Positions 43,391 to 52,821 of a DNA stretch of 64,000 bases are shown one piece after another (positions within the stretch are counted from its first letter, which is position 1; each line of letters begins with the position of its first letter). Below the pieces are notes generated by a model, which was not told the origin of the DNA, did no database searches, and saw nothing but the letters and a program-made list of their open reading frames with translations. The DNA is from JANPBY01 sp963805505 (GTDB lineage: Bacteria; Actinomycetota; Actinomycetes; DATJPE01): assembly GCA_963805505.1 (NCBI GenBank), contig CAWDUP010000007.1, positions 248,001-312,000 of the forward strand. The letters are read 5' to 3'. A program made the position numbers and the translations under genes.

Positions 43391-43412
43391 GTCGTCGAGT
43401 CGTCGGTCACAT

Positions 43413-44222
43413 TCAGCCTCCGGCCTGCGGCGTCTCCGCGGTCGTTGCCGTCAGGATCTGGACGGGCTGCTTGGGCGGACCGTCGGGGCTGCCGTCGGCC
43501 GTGCCCTCTGCAGCGATCGCCTGCACGACGTCAAGGCCGGAGGACATGGTGCCCAGGATGGTGTAGTTGGGCCCGAGCGTCGTGTCTTCATAGACCAGGA
43601 AGAACTGGCTTCCACCGGTGTTGGGACCAGCGTTGGCCATGGCCACCGTGCCGGCGGGGTAGTTGTTGTCCCCATTCTCGGGGAGGTTCTCGTCGGGTAG
43701 CTCGTATCCAGGCCCGCCGGTCCCGTTGCCCTTGGGGTCGCCGCACTGCAAGACGAACAGGCCGGAAGTCGTCAGCCGGTGGCACATGGTGTTGTCGAAG
43801 TACCCGTCGTCGGCGAGGCCGATGAACGAGGCGACGTTCTCGGGCGCGGCCTTCGAGTCGAAGACGATGTCGATGTCGCCGCAGTTGGTGTTCAGCGCCA
43901 CCGAGTAGCGCGAGTCAGGCTTGAGCGTGACGTCCTGCGGCTGCGCGTACTGCTTCCCCGACGGCTTCTTGTCGTTGGGGGGTTTGCAGTTCAACCCGGT
44001 GGGGCTTGTCGACGTGGACACCTCCGGCGACGCCGTCTCGTCCCCGTCGTTCCCGAGCACCGTCGACAGGTAGGCCAAGCCACCAACGGCGAGCACAGCA
44101 ACAACGACTGAGGCGATGATCCGCTCCCGACGCTTGGTCTTCGCCGAGCGCTCCGCGCGGCGTGCCTGCTGACGCTCATACCGCGCCCGCTCCACCTCGC
44201 GTTCACGCTTCTGCCCAGCCAC
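43413..44222 (-). CDS. Membrane-anchored cyclophilin-type peptidyl-prolyl isomerase
   Basis: 269 residues: a highly charged helical N-terminus (REREVERARYERQQARRAERSAKTKRRERI contains the run), one membrane helix (IASVVVAVLAVGGLAYLSTVL), a Ser/Thr linker, then a cyclophilin domain with APENVASFIGLADDGYFD, GTVAMANAGPNTGGSQFFLV and PNYTILGTM. It corresponds to the mycobacterial PpiB position between rel and the glyoxalase II-like gene. GTG 44222 has AAGGGG seven bases upstream. Only two bases separate its stop from GTG 43410. Confidence 0.92.
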   Translation of the reverse strand: MAGQKREREVERARYERQQARRAERSAKTKRRERIIASVVVAVLAVGGLAYLSTVLGNDGDETASPEVSTSTSPTGLNCKPPNDKKPSGKQYAQPQDVTLKPDSRYSVALNTNCGDIDIVFDSKAAPENVASFIGLADDGYFDNTMCHRLTTSGLFVLQCGDPKGNGTGGPGYELPDENLPENGDNNYPAGTVAMANAGPNTGGSQFFLVYEDTTLGPNYTILGTMSSGLDVVQAIAAEGTADGSPDGPPKQPVQILTATTAETPQAGG

Positions 44223-44402
44223 GCCTGACCCCTTGCTGCTTGCGGCGACGACCTCCGTCGCGACGGCGGCCCAGTGTAAGCGGCGCCGAATCGGTGTGGA
44301 CGACACGGTGGCCCTTGGGACACGGTAGGCCCGGTAGCCTCGGGCTCAGATCAGAGCGGATGCTTGCACACTCCCGAGCGGGCCGATGAGAGGAGCGCCA
44401 CG

Positions 44403-45119
44403 GTGCTGGTGGTGGGTTTCCCGGCCGTCGCATTCGGGACCAACTGCTATGTCGTGGCCCCCGGCGCGGGTGAGGAGTGCGTGGTCATCGACCCCGGTAT
44501 CGGCGTCGTCGACGAACTCGACGGGGTGCTGCGCGAACATCGGCTTCAACCGGTGGCGGTGCTCCTCACGCACGGCCACCTCGACCACACGTTCTCCGTG
44601 ACCCCGGTATGCGGCGCCCGGGGGATTCCAGCCTTCATCCACCCGGCCGACGAGGAGCAGCTCGCCGACCCCATGGCATGGCTGTCGCCGGAGACCGAGA
44701 CGATGTTCGGTGGTCGCCTGACTTGGACGGAGCCGGACGACGTACGCCTGCTGGACGACGGGGCTCCCCTGGAGCTCGCCGGCCTTCGGCTGGTGGTCGA
44801 CCATGCCCCCGGACACACGGCCGGGTCGGTGATGTTCCGAACTGAGGGGGGCGCGGTGGCAGCTGACGGCGACGATGTCGACGTGTGCTGGTCGGGCGAC
44901 GTGCTCTTCGCCGGCTCGATTGGCCGGACCGACCTGCCTGGTGGCTCCTACGACGCGATGATGACCAGCCTGGCGACGAAGGTGCTCCCTCTCCCCGACG
45001 ACCTCGTGGTCCTGCCCGGACACGGACCACAGACCACGGTGGGTCGAGAGCGGCTCACCAACCCCTTCTTGGCTGAGGCGGGCGCACTGCCGGCGGCCGG
45101 TCCGACCCGAGGGCTGTGA
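44403..45119 (+). CDS. Metallo-beta-lactamase-fold hydrolase (glyoxalase II-like)
   Basis: 238 residues. LLTHGHLDHTFSVTPV is the HxHxDH metal motif, VVDHAPGHTAGSVMF the third-His region, CWSGDVLFAGSIGRTDLPGG the bridging Asp, and VVLPGHGPQTTVGRER the last His. Orthologues precede hisS in actinomycetes and are annotated as hydroxyacylglutathione hydrolase-like, though actinomycetes use mycothiol rather than glutathione. GTG 44403 has GAGGAG upstream. Confidence 0.9.
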   Translation: MLVVGFPAVAFGTNCYVVAPGAGEECVVIDPGIGVVDELDGVLREHRLQPVAVLLTHGHLDHTFSVTPVCGARGIPAFIHPADEEQLADPMAWLSPETETMFGGRLTWTEPDDVRLLDDGAPLELAGLRLVVDHAPGHTAGSVMFRTEGGAVAADGDDVDVCWSGDVLFAGSIGRTDLPGGSYDAMMTSLATKVLPLPDDLVVLPGHGPQTTVGRERLTNPFLAEAGALPAAGPTRGL

Positions 45120-45122
45120 CCG

Positions 45123-46466
45123 GTGGCCCGTCCAACCCCCCTGTCCGGATTCCCGGAGTGGCTTCCTGCTGGACGCCTCGTCGAACAGACGATCATCGAC
45201 CGGCTGCGCACGACCTTTGAGCTGTGGGGCTACTCCAGCCTGGAGACCCGATCGGTCGAGCCGCTCGAGCAGCTGCTCAGCAAGGGCGAGATCGACAAGG
45301 AGGTCTACGTCCTCCGCCGGCTGCACGCGGACCCGGACGACGCACTGGATGCTTCGGGGCTGGCTCTGCACTACGACCTGACCGTTCCGTTTGCTCGCTA
45401 TGTGCTGGAGAACGCCGGGCGGCTGAACTTTCCGCTCAAGCGTTACCAGATCCAGAAGTGCTGGCGGGGTGAACGCCCGCAGGACGGTCGCTATCGCGAG
45501 TTCCTGCAGGCCGATATCGACGTGCTCGGCCAAGGCGACTTGCCTTTCCACTACGAGGCCGAGCTGCCCGTGGTGCTCGCCGAGGCACTGACCGGGCTGC
45601 CGTTGCCGCGCGTACGGATGCAGGTCAACAACCGCAAGGTCTCGCAGGGCTTCTTCCGTGGTGCAGGTCTAGCGGATGTGGCGGGCGTGCTTCGAACCGT
45701 CGACAAGATCGACAAGATCGGGCCCGCGGAGGTGGGCCGCGTCCTGCAGGACGAGCTGTCAGCCAGCCGGGCACAAGCGGAGCTCGTACTGGCGTTTGCT
45801 GGGATCTCGGCGCCGGACGGATCGTTCGCCGATCGAGTGCGGGCGCTCGGGGTCTCGGACCCGTTGCTGGATGAGGGCATGCAGGAGCTGGTCAACGTCG
45901 TGGAGGCCGCCCAAGCGGCGGTGCCGGGCTTCGTGGTAGCCGACCTGAAGATCGCTCGCGGGCTCGACTACTACACGGGAACGGTCTACGAGACCCAGAT
46001 CGTCGGCCACGAGAATCTCGGGTCGATCTGCTCGGGTGGCCGCTACGACACGTTGGCCACCCTTGGAGACCTTCGGTTCCCTGGGGTAGGGATCTCGCTC
46101 GGGGTGACCCGCCTGGTGTCTCGTCTGCTCGGCCAGGATCTCGTCGCCCCCTCGCGAGGCGTACCGACGTGTGTCCTGGTGGCCGTCACCGCCGAGGAGA
46201 CCCGAGCCGCCTCAGACCAGGTGGCGGCGGCTCTGCGCAAGCGTGGCATCGCCGCCGAGGTGGCACCCGCGGCGGACAAGTTCGGCAAGCAGATCCGGCA
46301 CGCTGATCGCCGTGGGATCCCGTTCGTCTGGTTCCCAGGGGAGGGCTCTGCGTCCGGCGAGGTCAAGGACATCCGTTCGGGGGAGCAGGTCGAAGCCTCC
46401 GCCGACAGCTGGACCCCACCCGACGAAGACCTGCTGCCCCGACTTATCCCCGGGTCACCGCTCTGA
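45123..46466 (+). CDS. hisS: Histidyl-tRNA synthetase
   Basis: 447 residues. Class II core: FELWGYSSLETRSVEPLEQLL, LHYDLTVPFARYV, RYQIQKCWRGERPQDGRYREF (motif 2), the His-specific ARGLDYYTGTVYE, and GVTRLVSRLL (motif 3 area). The C-terminal anticodon domain begins CVLVAVTAEETRAA. GTG 45123 lies three bases after the preceding stop, implying a shared transcript. Confidence 0.94.
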   Translation: MARPTPLSGFPEWLPAGRLVEQTIIDRLRTTFELWGYSSLETRSVEPLEQLLSKGEIDKEVYVLRRLHADPDDALDASGLALHYDLTVPFARYVLENAGRLNFPLKRYQIQKCWRGERPQDGRYREFLQADIDVLGQGDLPFHYEAELPVVLAEALTGLPLPRVRMQVNNRKVSQGFFRGAGLADVAGVLRTVDKIDKIGPAEVGRVLQDELSASRAQAELVLAFAGISAPDGSFADRVRALGVSDPLLDEGMQELVNVVEAAQAAVPGFVVADLKIARGLDYYTGTVYETQIVGHENLGSICSGGRYDTLATLGDLRFPGVGISLGVTRLVSRLLGQDLVAPSRGVPTCVLVAVTAEETRAASDQVAAALRKRGIAAEVAPAADKFGKQIRHADRRGIPFVWFPGEGSASGEVKDIRSGEQVEASADSWTPPDEDLLPRLIPGSPL

Positions 46467-46594
46467 CGGCCGGACCCCACCCCTTGCGTCCGACCAACTG
46501 AGGGCAATAGCGCACCTTGCGTCGGACGCATCGGCTCGGAGGGCCGCGTAGTCTGACCCGGCGCCTCTGTCAGACACCATCGAAGGACATCCTC

Positions 46595-48364
46595 GTGCTC
46601 CGCACCCACGACGCCGGCACCCTGCGTGTCGAACACGTCGGCCAAGAAGTCACCCTCACCGGCTGGGTCGCCCGCCGGCGCGACCATGGCGGCGTGGCCT
46701 TCCTCGATCTGCGCGACGCCTCGGGGGTCGCCCAGGTCGTCGTCCGGGATGAGGGGACGGCCCACGGGCTGCGCAACGAGTTCTGCCTGAGGGTGACCGG
46801 TGCAGTGAGTGCTCGTCCGGAGGGGAACGCCAACCCGGAGCTGGCGACCGGAGACATCGAGGTCGTGGCCAGCGAGGTCGAGGTGCTCAGTGAGTCCGCT
46901 CCGTTGCCGTTCCAGATCGACGACCACATCGACATCGGTGAGGAGGCGCGGCTGCGCTACCGCTACCTCGACCTTCGCCGTACGGCTCCGGCTGCCGCAC
47001 TGCGCCTGCGGAGCGAGGTCAACCGGGCGGCTCGGACAGTCCTGCACGACGCCGGGTTCGTCGAGGTCGAGACGCCGACGCTGACCCGCTCCACGCCCGA
47101 GGGGGCTCGCGACTTCCTGGTGCCCGCGCGGCTCCAGCCGGGCAGCTGGTATGCCTTGCCGCAGAGCCCTCAGCTGTTCAAGCAGCTGCTCATGGTGGCC
47201 GGTCTCGAGCGGTACTTCCAGATCGCCCGCTGCTACCGCGACGAGGACTTCCGAGCCGACCGGCAGCCGGAGTTCACCCAGCTCGACATCGAGATGAGCT
47301 TCGCCGAGCAGGACGACGTCCTCGAGCTCGCCGAGACCGTGGTCGCCGCGCTGTGGAAGCTCATCGGCTACGAGATCCCACTCCCCATGCCACGGCTCAC
47401 CTATGCCGAGTCGATGCGCCGGTACGGCTCTGACAAGCCCGACCTGCGTTTCGACCTCGAGCTCACCGAGTGCACCGACTACTTTGCCGAGACGCCCTTC
47501 CGGGTGTTCCAGGCGCCATACGTGGGCGCTGTCGTGATGCCCGGCGGAGCCGGCCAGCCGCGCAAGCAGCTCGACGCATGGCAGGAATGGGCCAAGCAGC
47601 GCGGGGCCAAGGGTCTGGCCTATGTGCTGGTGGGGGACGACGGCGAGCTCGGTGGGCCGGTCGCCAAGAACCTCACCGACAACGAGCGCGCCGGGCTGGC
47701 TGCGCATGTCGGAGCCGTACCGGGGGATTGCATCTTCTTCGCTGCCGGGCCGGTGAAGTCTTCGCGTGCCCTTCTTGGTGCGGCGCGCAGTGAGATCGCC
47801 GGTCGCTGCGGGCTCATCGACGAGTCAGCCTGGTCCTTCGTGTGGGTGCTCGACGCCCCGTTGTTCGAACCGTCGGCCGAGGCCACCGCGGGGGGCGACG
47901 TCGCTGTCGGAAGCGGAGCCTGGACTGCGGTGCACCACGCGTTCACCTCGCCCAAGGCCGAGTTCATGGACAGCTTCGACACCGACCCCGGCCCTGCACT
48001 GGCCTACGCCTACGACATGGTCTGCAACGGGAACGAGATCGGCGGCGGGTCGATCCGTATCCATCGGCGGGACATCCAGGAACGGGTGTTCGCCGTGATG
48101 GGCCTCACCGAGGACGAGGCTCAGGAGAAGTTCGGCTTCCTGCTCGACGCGTTCGCCTTCGGTGCGCCCCCGCACGGCGGCATCGCGTTCGGCTGGGACC
48201 GAATCTGTGCGCTCTTGTCGGGCACGGAGTCGATCCGCGACGTCATCGCCTTCCCGAAGACGGGCGGCGGGTACGACCCGCTGACGGCGGCGCCCGCGCC
48301 GATCACGGCGGATCAGCGCAAGGAAGCCGGCATCGACGCTGCGCCCCCAGCGCCCACCCCCTGA
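46595..48364 (+). CDS. aspS: Aspartyl-tRNA synthetase
   Basis: 589 residues, bacterial type. OB anticodon domain (TLRVEHVGQEVTLTGWVARRRD), catalytic core with QSPQLFKQLLMVAGLERYFQI, RCYRDEDFRADRQPEFTQLD (motif 2), an inserted GAD domain (around FAAGPVKSSRALLGAARSEI), and motif 3 GIAFGWDRICALLSG. GTG 46595 has AAGGA eight bases upstream; longer frames are non-coding. It is followed by an intergenic inverted repeat before rarA. Confidence 0.95.
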   Translation: MLRTHDAGTLRVEHVGQEVTLTGWVARRRDHGGVAFLDLRDASGVAQVVVRDEGTAHGLRNEFCLRVTGAVSARPEGNANPELATGDIEVVASEVEVLSESAPLPFQIDDHIDIGEEARLRYRYLDLRRTAPAAALRLRSEVNRAARTVLHDAGFVEVETPTLTRSTPEGARDFLVPARLQPGSWYALPQSPQLFKQLLMVAGLERYFQIARCYRDEDFRADRQPEFTQLDIEMSFAEQDDVLELAETVVAALWKLIGYEIPLPMPRLTYAESMRRYGSDKPDLRFDLELTECTDYFAETPFRVFQAPYVGAVVMPGGAGQPRKQLDAWQEWAKQRGAKGLAYVLVGDDGELGGPVAKNLTDNERAGLAAHVGAVPGDCIFFAAGPVKSSRALLGAARSEIAGRCGLIDESAWSFVWVLDAPLFEPSAEATAGGDVAVGSGAWTAVHHAFTSPKAEFMDSFDTDPGPALAYAYDMVCNGNEIGGGSIRIHRRDIQERVFAVMGLTEDEAQEKFGFLLDAFAFGAPPHGGIAFGWDRICALLSGTESIRDVIAFPKTGGGYDPLTAAPAPITADQRKEAGIDAAPPAPTP

Positions 48365-48365
48365 T

Positions 48366-48459
48366 CGCTTCACCCACCGGACTGTCCCTTGGGCGCGGCG
48401 TTTTGCCGGATTTGGTCTGATTTGCCCTGCTGCGAAGGGGCGCTCCGCTGGGTGAAGCG
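48366..48459 (+). repeat. Inverted repeat between aspS and rarA
   Basis: Perfect 11-bp arms CGCTTCACCCA (48366–48376) and TGGGTGAAGCG (48449–48459), extending to 15 bp with one mismatch, enclose about 72 bases that hold smaller pairings (TCCCTT with AAGGGG, GGC-GTTTT-GCC). It occupies most of the 136-base gap. It could be a structured RNA, a rho-independent-like terminator without a T run, or a tiny mobile repeat. Confidence 0.6.
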
Positions 48460-48500
48460 CGGGCGTTTGCTGGAGAGTGGGCGGTCGTTAGAGTGCCCAG

Positions 48501-49859
48501 GTGACGGCTGACGAGGACCTGTTCACGTCAGCGGGCGACGAGCGCGCTGCCGCCAACGCCCCACTGGCCGTACGGATGCGGCCCCGCACGGTGGACGAGG
48601 TCGTTGGCCAAGACCATCTGCTTGCCCCGGGGGCTCCGCTGCGTCGCCTCGTCGACGGGGTCGCTGCCGGTGGGGGTACGGCTCCGTCCTCGGTCCTGCT
48701 CTGGGGGCCGCCGGGCACCGGCAAGACGACACTTGCCTATCTCGTGGCATCCGCCACCGACCGCGCCTTCGTCGAGCTGTCCGCGGTCACTGCGGGAGTG
48801 AAGGACGTCCGCGCGATCATCGACGGTGCGCGCCGGGCGCTCGGCAGCGGCGGGCGCGAGACGGTGCTGTTCGTCGACGAGGTGCACCGCTTCTCCAAGA
48901 CCCAGCAGGATGCTCTTCTCCCCGCCGTGGAGAACCGTTGGGTCACGCTCATCGCCGCGACCACGGAGAACCCGCACTTCTCCGTGATCGCCCCGCTGTT
49001 GTCCCGAAGTGTCCTGCTGACCCTTCGACCGCTGGACAGCGCAGGCGTACGGCAGCTGCTCGAGCGCGCGGTCTCCGACGCGCGAGGGCTGGCGCCCGCT
49101 GAGCTGACGGTCGGTGAAGAGACCCTCGACCAGCTCACTCGACTGGCCGGTGGCGATGCCCGCTGGGGGCTGACCGCGCTGGAGGCTGCAGCCGCCGCGG
49201 CCCAAGCACGCGGGGCCGACGAGGTGACCGTTGCAGACGTCGAGCAGGCGATCGATCGCGCGGCTGTGCGCTACGACCGTGACGGCGACCAGCACTACGA
49301 CATCACCAGCGCATTGATCAAGAGCATCCGCGGCAGCGATGTGGACGCTGCGCTGCACTATCTGGCGCGCATGGTGGAGGCCGGCGAGGACCCGCGCTTC
49401 ATCGCCCGACGCCTGGTGATCCTCGCCAGCGAGGACATCGGTGAGGCCGACCCGAGCGCCCTGGGGCTCGCCGTGGCCGCGATGCAGGCCGTCTCGCTGG
49501 TGGGCTTCCCCGAAGCGCAGATCAACCTGGCGCAAGCCGTCATCCACCTCAGCCTCGCGCCCAAGTCGAACGCGGTCATCCTCGCGATCGGCGCAGCGAC
49601 CTCCGACGTGCGAGCCGGCATCGGGGGGCCGGTGCCCCCCGGCCTGCGAGACGCCCACTATGCGGGCGCCCAGAAGCTCGGCCACGGGCAGGGGTACCAA
49701 TATCCGCACGATGCTCCGCACGGTGTGGTGGAGCAGCAGTACGCCCCAGATGCCGTCGATCTCCCGGCGCTACTACCTGCCAACCGACCACGGGGCCGAG
49801 CGCGAGCTGGCGGTACGAGCCGAACGCCTCCGCAGGGTCGTCCGCGGGGAGACTTCTGA
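48501..49859 (+). CDS. rarA: Replication-associated recombination ATPase RarA, C-terminus frameshifted
   Basis: 452 residues as read. AAA+ module: VVGQDHLLAPGAPLRRLV, LLWGPPGTGKTTLAYLVA (Walker A), LFVDEVHRFSKTQQDALLPA (Walker B), then the helical tetramerisation domain (SLAPKSNAVILAIGAA, YPHDAPHGVVEQQYAPDAVD). After VEQQYAPDAVD the frame turns to non-family text. The expected ending RRYYLPTDHGAERELAVRAERLR is present one frame over, reaching a stop at 49909–49911. One extra C in the CCC at 49763–49765 explains it. The ATPase core is unaffected. Confidence 0.9.
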   Translation: MTADEDLFTSAGDERAAANAPLAVRMRPRTVDEVVGQDHLLAPGAPLRRLVDGVAAGGGTAPSSVLLWGPPGTGKTTLAYLVASATDRAFVELSAVTAGVKDVRAIIDGARRALGSGGRETVLFVDEVHRFSKTQQDALLPAVENRWVTLIAATTENPHFSVIAPLLSRSVLLTLRPLDSAGVRQLLERAVSDARGLAPAELTVGEETLDQLTRLAGGDARWGLTALEAAAAAAQARGADEVTVADVEQAIDRAAVRYDRDGDQHYDITSALIKSIRGSDVDAALHYLARMVEAGEDPRFIARRLVILASEDIGEADPSALGLAVAAMQAVSLVGFPEAQINLAQAVIHLSLAPKSNAVILAIGAATSDVRAGIGGPVPPGLRDAHYAGAQKLGHGQGYQYPHDAPHGVVEQQYAPDAVDLPALLPANRPRGRARAGGTSRTPPQGRPRGDF

Positions 49860-50142
49860 GACCGATGAGACTGCAGATGCTGCTGTGACTCCAGGGACAG
49901 ACGAGGCGTAACCGAGGAGACCGGCGCGCACGCAGCCACCCACCTGAGGCGTTGCGATCGGAAGGAGCGCAGGACCGGGAAGGCCGCTCGCAACCATCCT
50001 TTCGCGCGCCTGACCGTGCCCCGATCACGCGCAAACGAGTCGGGGAGAACGAGGGTCGACGGCTAGGCTGAGCACCTAGGCGGCGGCGCTGTCACAGGCG
50101 CACCCGCACGCCCTAGAACCAACCCATCCGAGAGGCCCCGCC

Positions 50143-52821
50143 ATGGAGACCGCCGAGATCCGCAGCCGTTGGCTGCGCTTCTTCTCCGAGCGCGACCACG
50201 CGGTAGTTCCCTCGACCTCCTTGCTCCTCGACGATCCCAACCTGTTGTTCGTCAACGCCGGCATGGTGCCCTTCAAGCCCTACTTCCTCGGCCAGGAGAC
50301 GGCACCCTGGCCGAGGGCGACCAGCGTCCAGAAGTGCGTACGCACCCTGGACATCGAGGAAGTCGGCAAGACCACCCGGCACGGCACGTTCTTCCAGATG
50401 AACGGCAACTTCTCCTTCGGGGACTACTTCAAGGAGCGAGCGATCGAACTCGCGTGGGAGCTCGTCACGCGACCCCAGGCGGACGGCGGCTACGGCTTCC
50501 CCGAGTCCAAACTCATGGCCACGGTCTACCAGGACGATGACGAGGCGTACGGCCTCTGGAAGCGCATCACCGGCCTGCCTGACGACCGGATCGTGCGGCT
50601 GGGAAAGTCAGAGAACTACTGGAGCATGGGCGTTCCTGGACCGGGCGGTCCGTGCAGCGAGATCCTCATCGACCGTGGCCCGGAGCACGGCCCGGACGGT
50701 GACGTCGAGAAGGCGGGCGACCGCTACCTCGAGTTCTGGAACCTCGTGTTCATGGAGCACGAGCTCAGCGCCGTACGCAGCAAGGAAGACTTCGACATCG
50801 CCGGCGATCTGCCGGCCAAGAGCATCGACACCGGCATGGGCCTCGAACGCGTCGCCTATCTGCTTCAAGGGGTCGACAACCTCTACGAGATCGATGAGGT
50901 ACGGCCGGTGCTCGACCGCGCGGCGGAGCTCGCCGGCAAGACCTACGGCCGGGACCACGTCGATGACGTTCGGCTGCGGGTCATCGCCGACCACGTACGC
51001 AGTGCGCTGATGATCATCGGCGACGGGGTCAGCCCGGGCAACGAAGGGCGTGGGTACGTGCTGCGCCGAGTCATCCGGCGGGCGGTCCGGTCGATGCGCC
51101 TGCTGGGCGTCGACGAGCCGACCCTGCCCGAGCTGCTTCCACTCAGCAAGGACAAGATGTCGAAGTCCTACCCAGAGCTGGAGACCGACTGGACCCGCAT
51201 CTCGAGCATCGCCTACGCCGAAGAGCTGGCGTTCCGGCAGACCTTGCGTGCGGGCACGGCAATCTTCGACACCGCAGCGGTCGCGACCAAGGCGCAGGGT
51301 GGCACGACCCTGAGCGGCGAGGACGCGTTCAAGCTTCATGACACCTTCGGCTTCCCCATCGACCTGACCCTGGAGATGGCTGGCGAGGCGGGAATCGACG
51401 TCGACCAGGCCGAGTTCCGGCGGCTGATGAAGGAGCAGCGCGACCGCGCGAAGGCGGACGCGAAGGCCAAGAAGAGCGGGCACGTCGACCTGTCGGCCTA
51501 TCGAGAGCTGGCCGTCGCCAGCGGCGGCACGACGTTCACCGGCTACCACGAGGTGGCCTCCGACGCGGTCGTGAGCGGCCTGCTCGTCGACGGGTTGCCG
51601 GCGCCGAGCGCCGGTGAAGGGGTCGACGTCGAGCTCATCCTCGACCGCACACCGTTCTACGCCGAAGGCGGCGGGCAGCTCGGCGACACGGGGCGCATCA
51701 CGCTGGACAACGGTGCAGTGGTCGAGGTGCTCGATGTCCAGGCGCCGATCCCTGGGCTCAACGTCCACCGCGCGCGGGTCCTCTCCGGCGAGGTCGTCGT
51801 CGGTGCTCAGGCCGATGCCAGGGTCGATCTCGAGCGGCGGCTGGCGATCTCTCGAGCCCACACTGCGACCCACATGGTCCACAAGGCCTTTCGCGAGGCG
51901 CTGGGCGACACGGCGACCCAGATGGGATCGGAGAACTCCCCAGGACGGCTGCGCTTCGACTTCCCCAACCCCAGCGCCGTACCCCCGTCCGTCCTGGCCG
52001 ATGTCGAGGCGCGCGTCAATGCCGTGCTGCTCGACAACCTCGACGTGACGGCCGAGATCATGAGCCAGGAGCAGGCGCGGGCGACGGGCGCGATGGCGTT
52101 GTTCGGCGAGAAGTACGGCTCCGAGGTCCGCGTCGTCTCCGTCGGCGACTGGGCGCGCGAGCTCTGTGGCGGCACGCACACCCAGCGCACCGGACAGCTC
52201 GGAGTCGTCAAGCTGTTGGGGGAGTCGTCGATCGGGGCAGGTGTGCGCCGGGTCGAGGCTCTCGTGGGCAGCGACGCCTACCGCTTCCTCGCGCGGGAGC
52301 ACCATCTCGTGGCGCAGCTCACCGAGGCGCTCAAGGTGCGGCCCGAGGAGCTGCCCGAGCGCATCGAGTCGATCCTTGGCCGGCTGAAGGACGCCGAGCG
52401 CGAGCTCGACAAGCTGCGGGCCGGCCAGGTGCTCGAGTCGGCGGCGCCGCTGGCTGCCGGGGCGAAGGACCTCGACGGCGCGCTGCTCGTGGCGGCGCAG
52501 GTTCCCGACGGAACGACCCCGGACGACCTGCGGGCGTTGACCTTCGACGTACGCAACCGGTTGGGCACCGAGCGGGCGGCGGCCGTTGCGCTGGTCAGCG
52601 TCCCCAGCGACAAGCCGATCGCCGTGGTGGCAGTGAACGATGCGGCGCGTGCTGCGGGCATCAAGGCCGGCGCGCTCGTTCGTGTTGCCGCACAAGCACT
52701 TGGTGGGGGCGGCGGCGGGAAAGACGACGTGGCGCAGGGCGGTGGCACCGACCCCAGCGCCATCCCGGCCGCGCTGGCAGCTGTCGAGGCGGCGGTCGCG
52801 TCCGTCGTAGCCGGTGGCTGA
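50143..52821 (+). CDS. alaS: Alanyl-tRNA synthetase
   Basis: 892 residues. Landmarks are ETAEIRSRWLRFFSERDHAVVPSTSLL at the N-terminus (broken here by family-typical spacing), QKCVRTLDIEEVGKTTRHGTFF, GNFSFGDYFKE, the editing domain with RAHTATHMVHKAF and LCGGTHTQRTG (zinc His/Cys), and the C-Ala domain. Gly-rich GGGGGGKDDVAQGGG near the end is the normal C-terminal signature. ATG 50143 is the only sensible start. It overlaps ruvX by eight bases. Confidence 0.97.
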   Translation: METAEIRSRWLRFFSERDHAVVPSTSLLLDDPNLLFVNAGMVPFKPYFLGQETAPWPRATSVQKCVRTLDIEEVGKTTRHGTFFQMNGNFSFGDYFKERAIELAWELVTRPQADGGYGFPESKLMATVYQDDDEAYGLWKRITGLPDDRIVRLGKSENYWSMGVPGPGGPCSEILIDRGPEHGPDGDVEKAGDRYLEFWNLVFMEHELSAVRSKEDFDIAGDLPAKSIDTGMGLERVAYLLQGVDNLYEIDEVRPVLDRAAELAGKTYGRDHVDDVRLRVIADHVRSALMIIGDGVSPGNEGRGYVLRRVIRRAVRSMRLLGVDEPTLPELLPLSKDKMSKSYPELETDWTRISSIAYAEELAFRQTLRAGTAIFDTAAVATKAQGGTTLSGEDAFKLHDTFGFPIDLTLEMAGEAGIDVDQAEFRRLMKEQRDRAKADAKAKKSGHVDLSAYRELAVASGGTTFTGYHEVASDAVVSGLLVDGLPAPSAGEGVDVELILDRTPFYAEGGGQLGDTGRITLDNGAVVEVLDVQAPIPGLNVHRARVLSGEVVVGAQADARVDLERRLAISRAHTATHMVHKAFREALGDTATQMGSENSPGRLRFDFPNPSAVPPSVLADVEARVNAVLLDNLDVTAEIMSQEQARATGAMALFGEKYGSEVRVVSVGDWARELCGGTHTQRTGQLGVVKLLGESSIGAGVRRVEALVGSDAYRFLAREHHLVAQLTEALKVRPEELPERIESILGRLKDAERELDKLRAGQVLESAAPLAAGAKDLDGALLVAAQVPDGTTPDDLRALTFDVRNRLGTERAAAVALVSVPSDKPIAVVAVNDAARAAGIKAGALVRVAAQALGGGGGGKDDVAQGGGTDPSAIPAALAAVEAAVASVVAGG

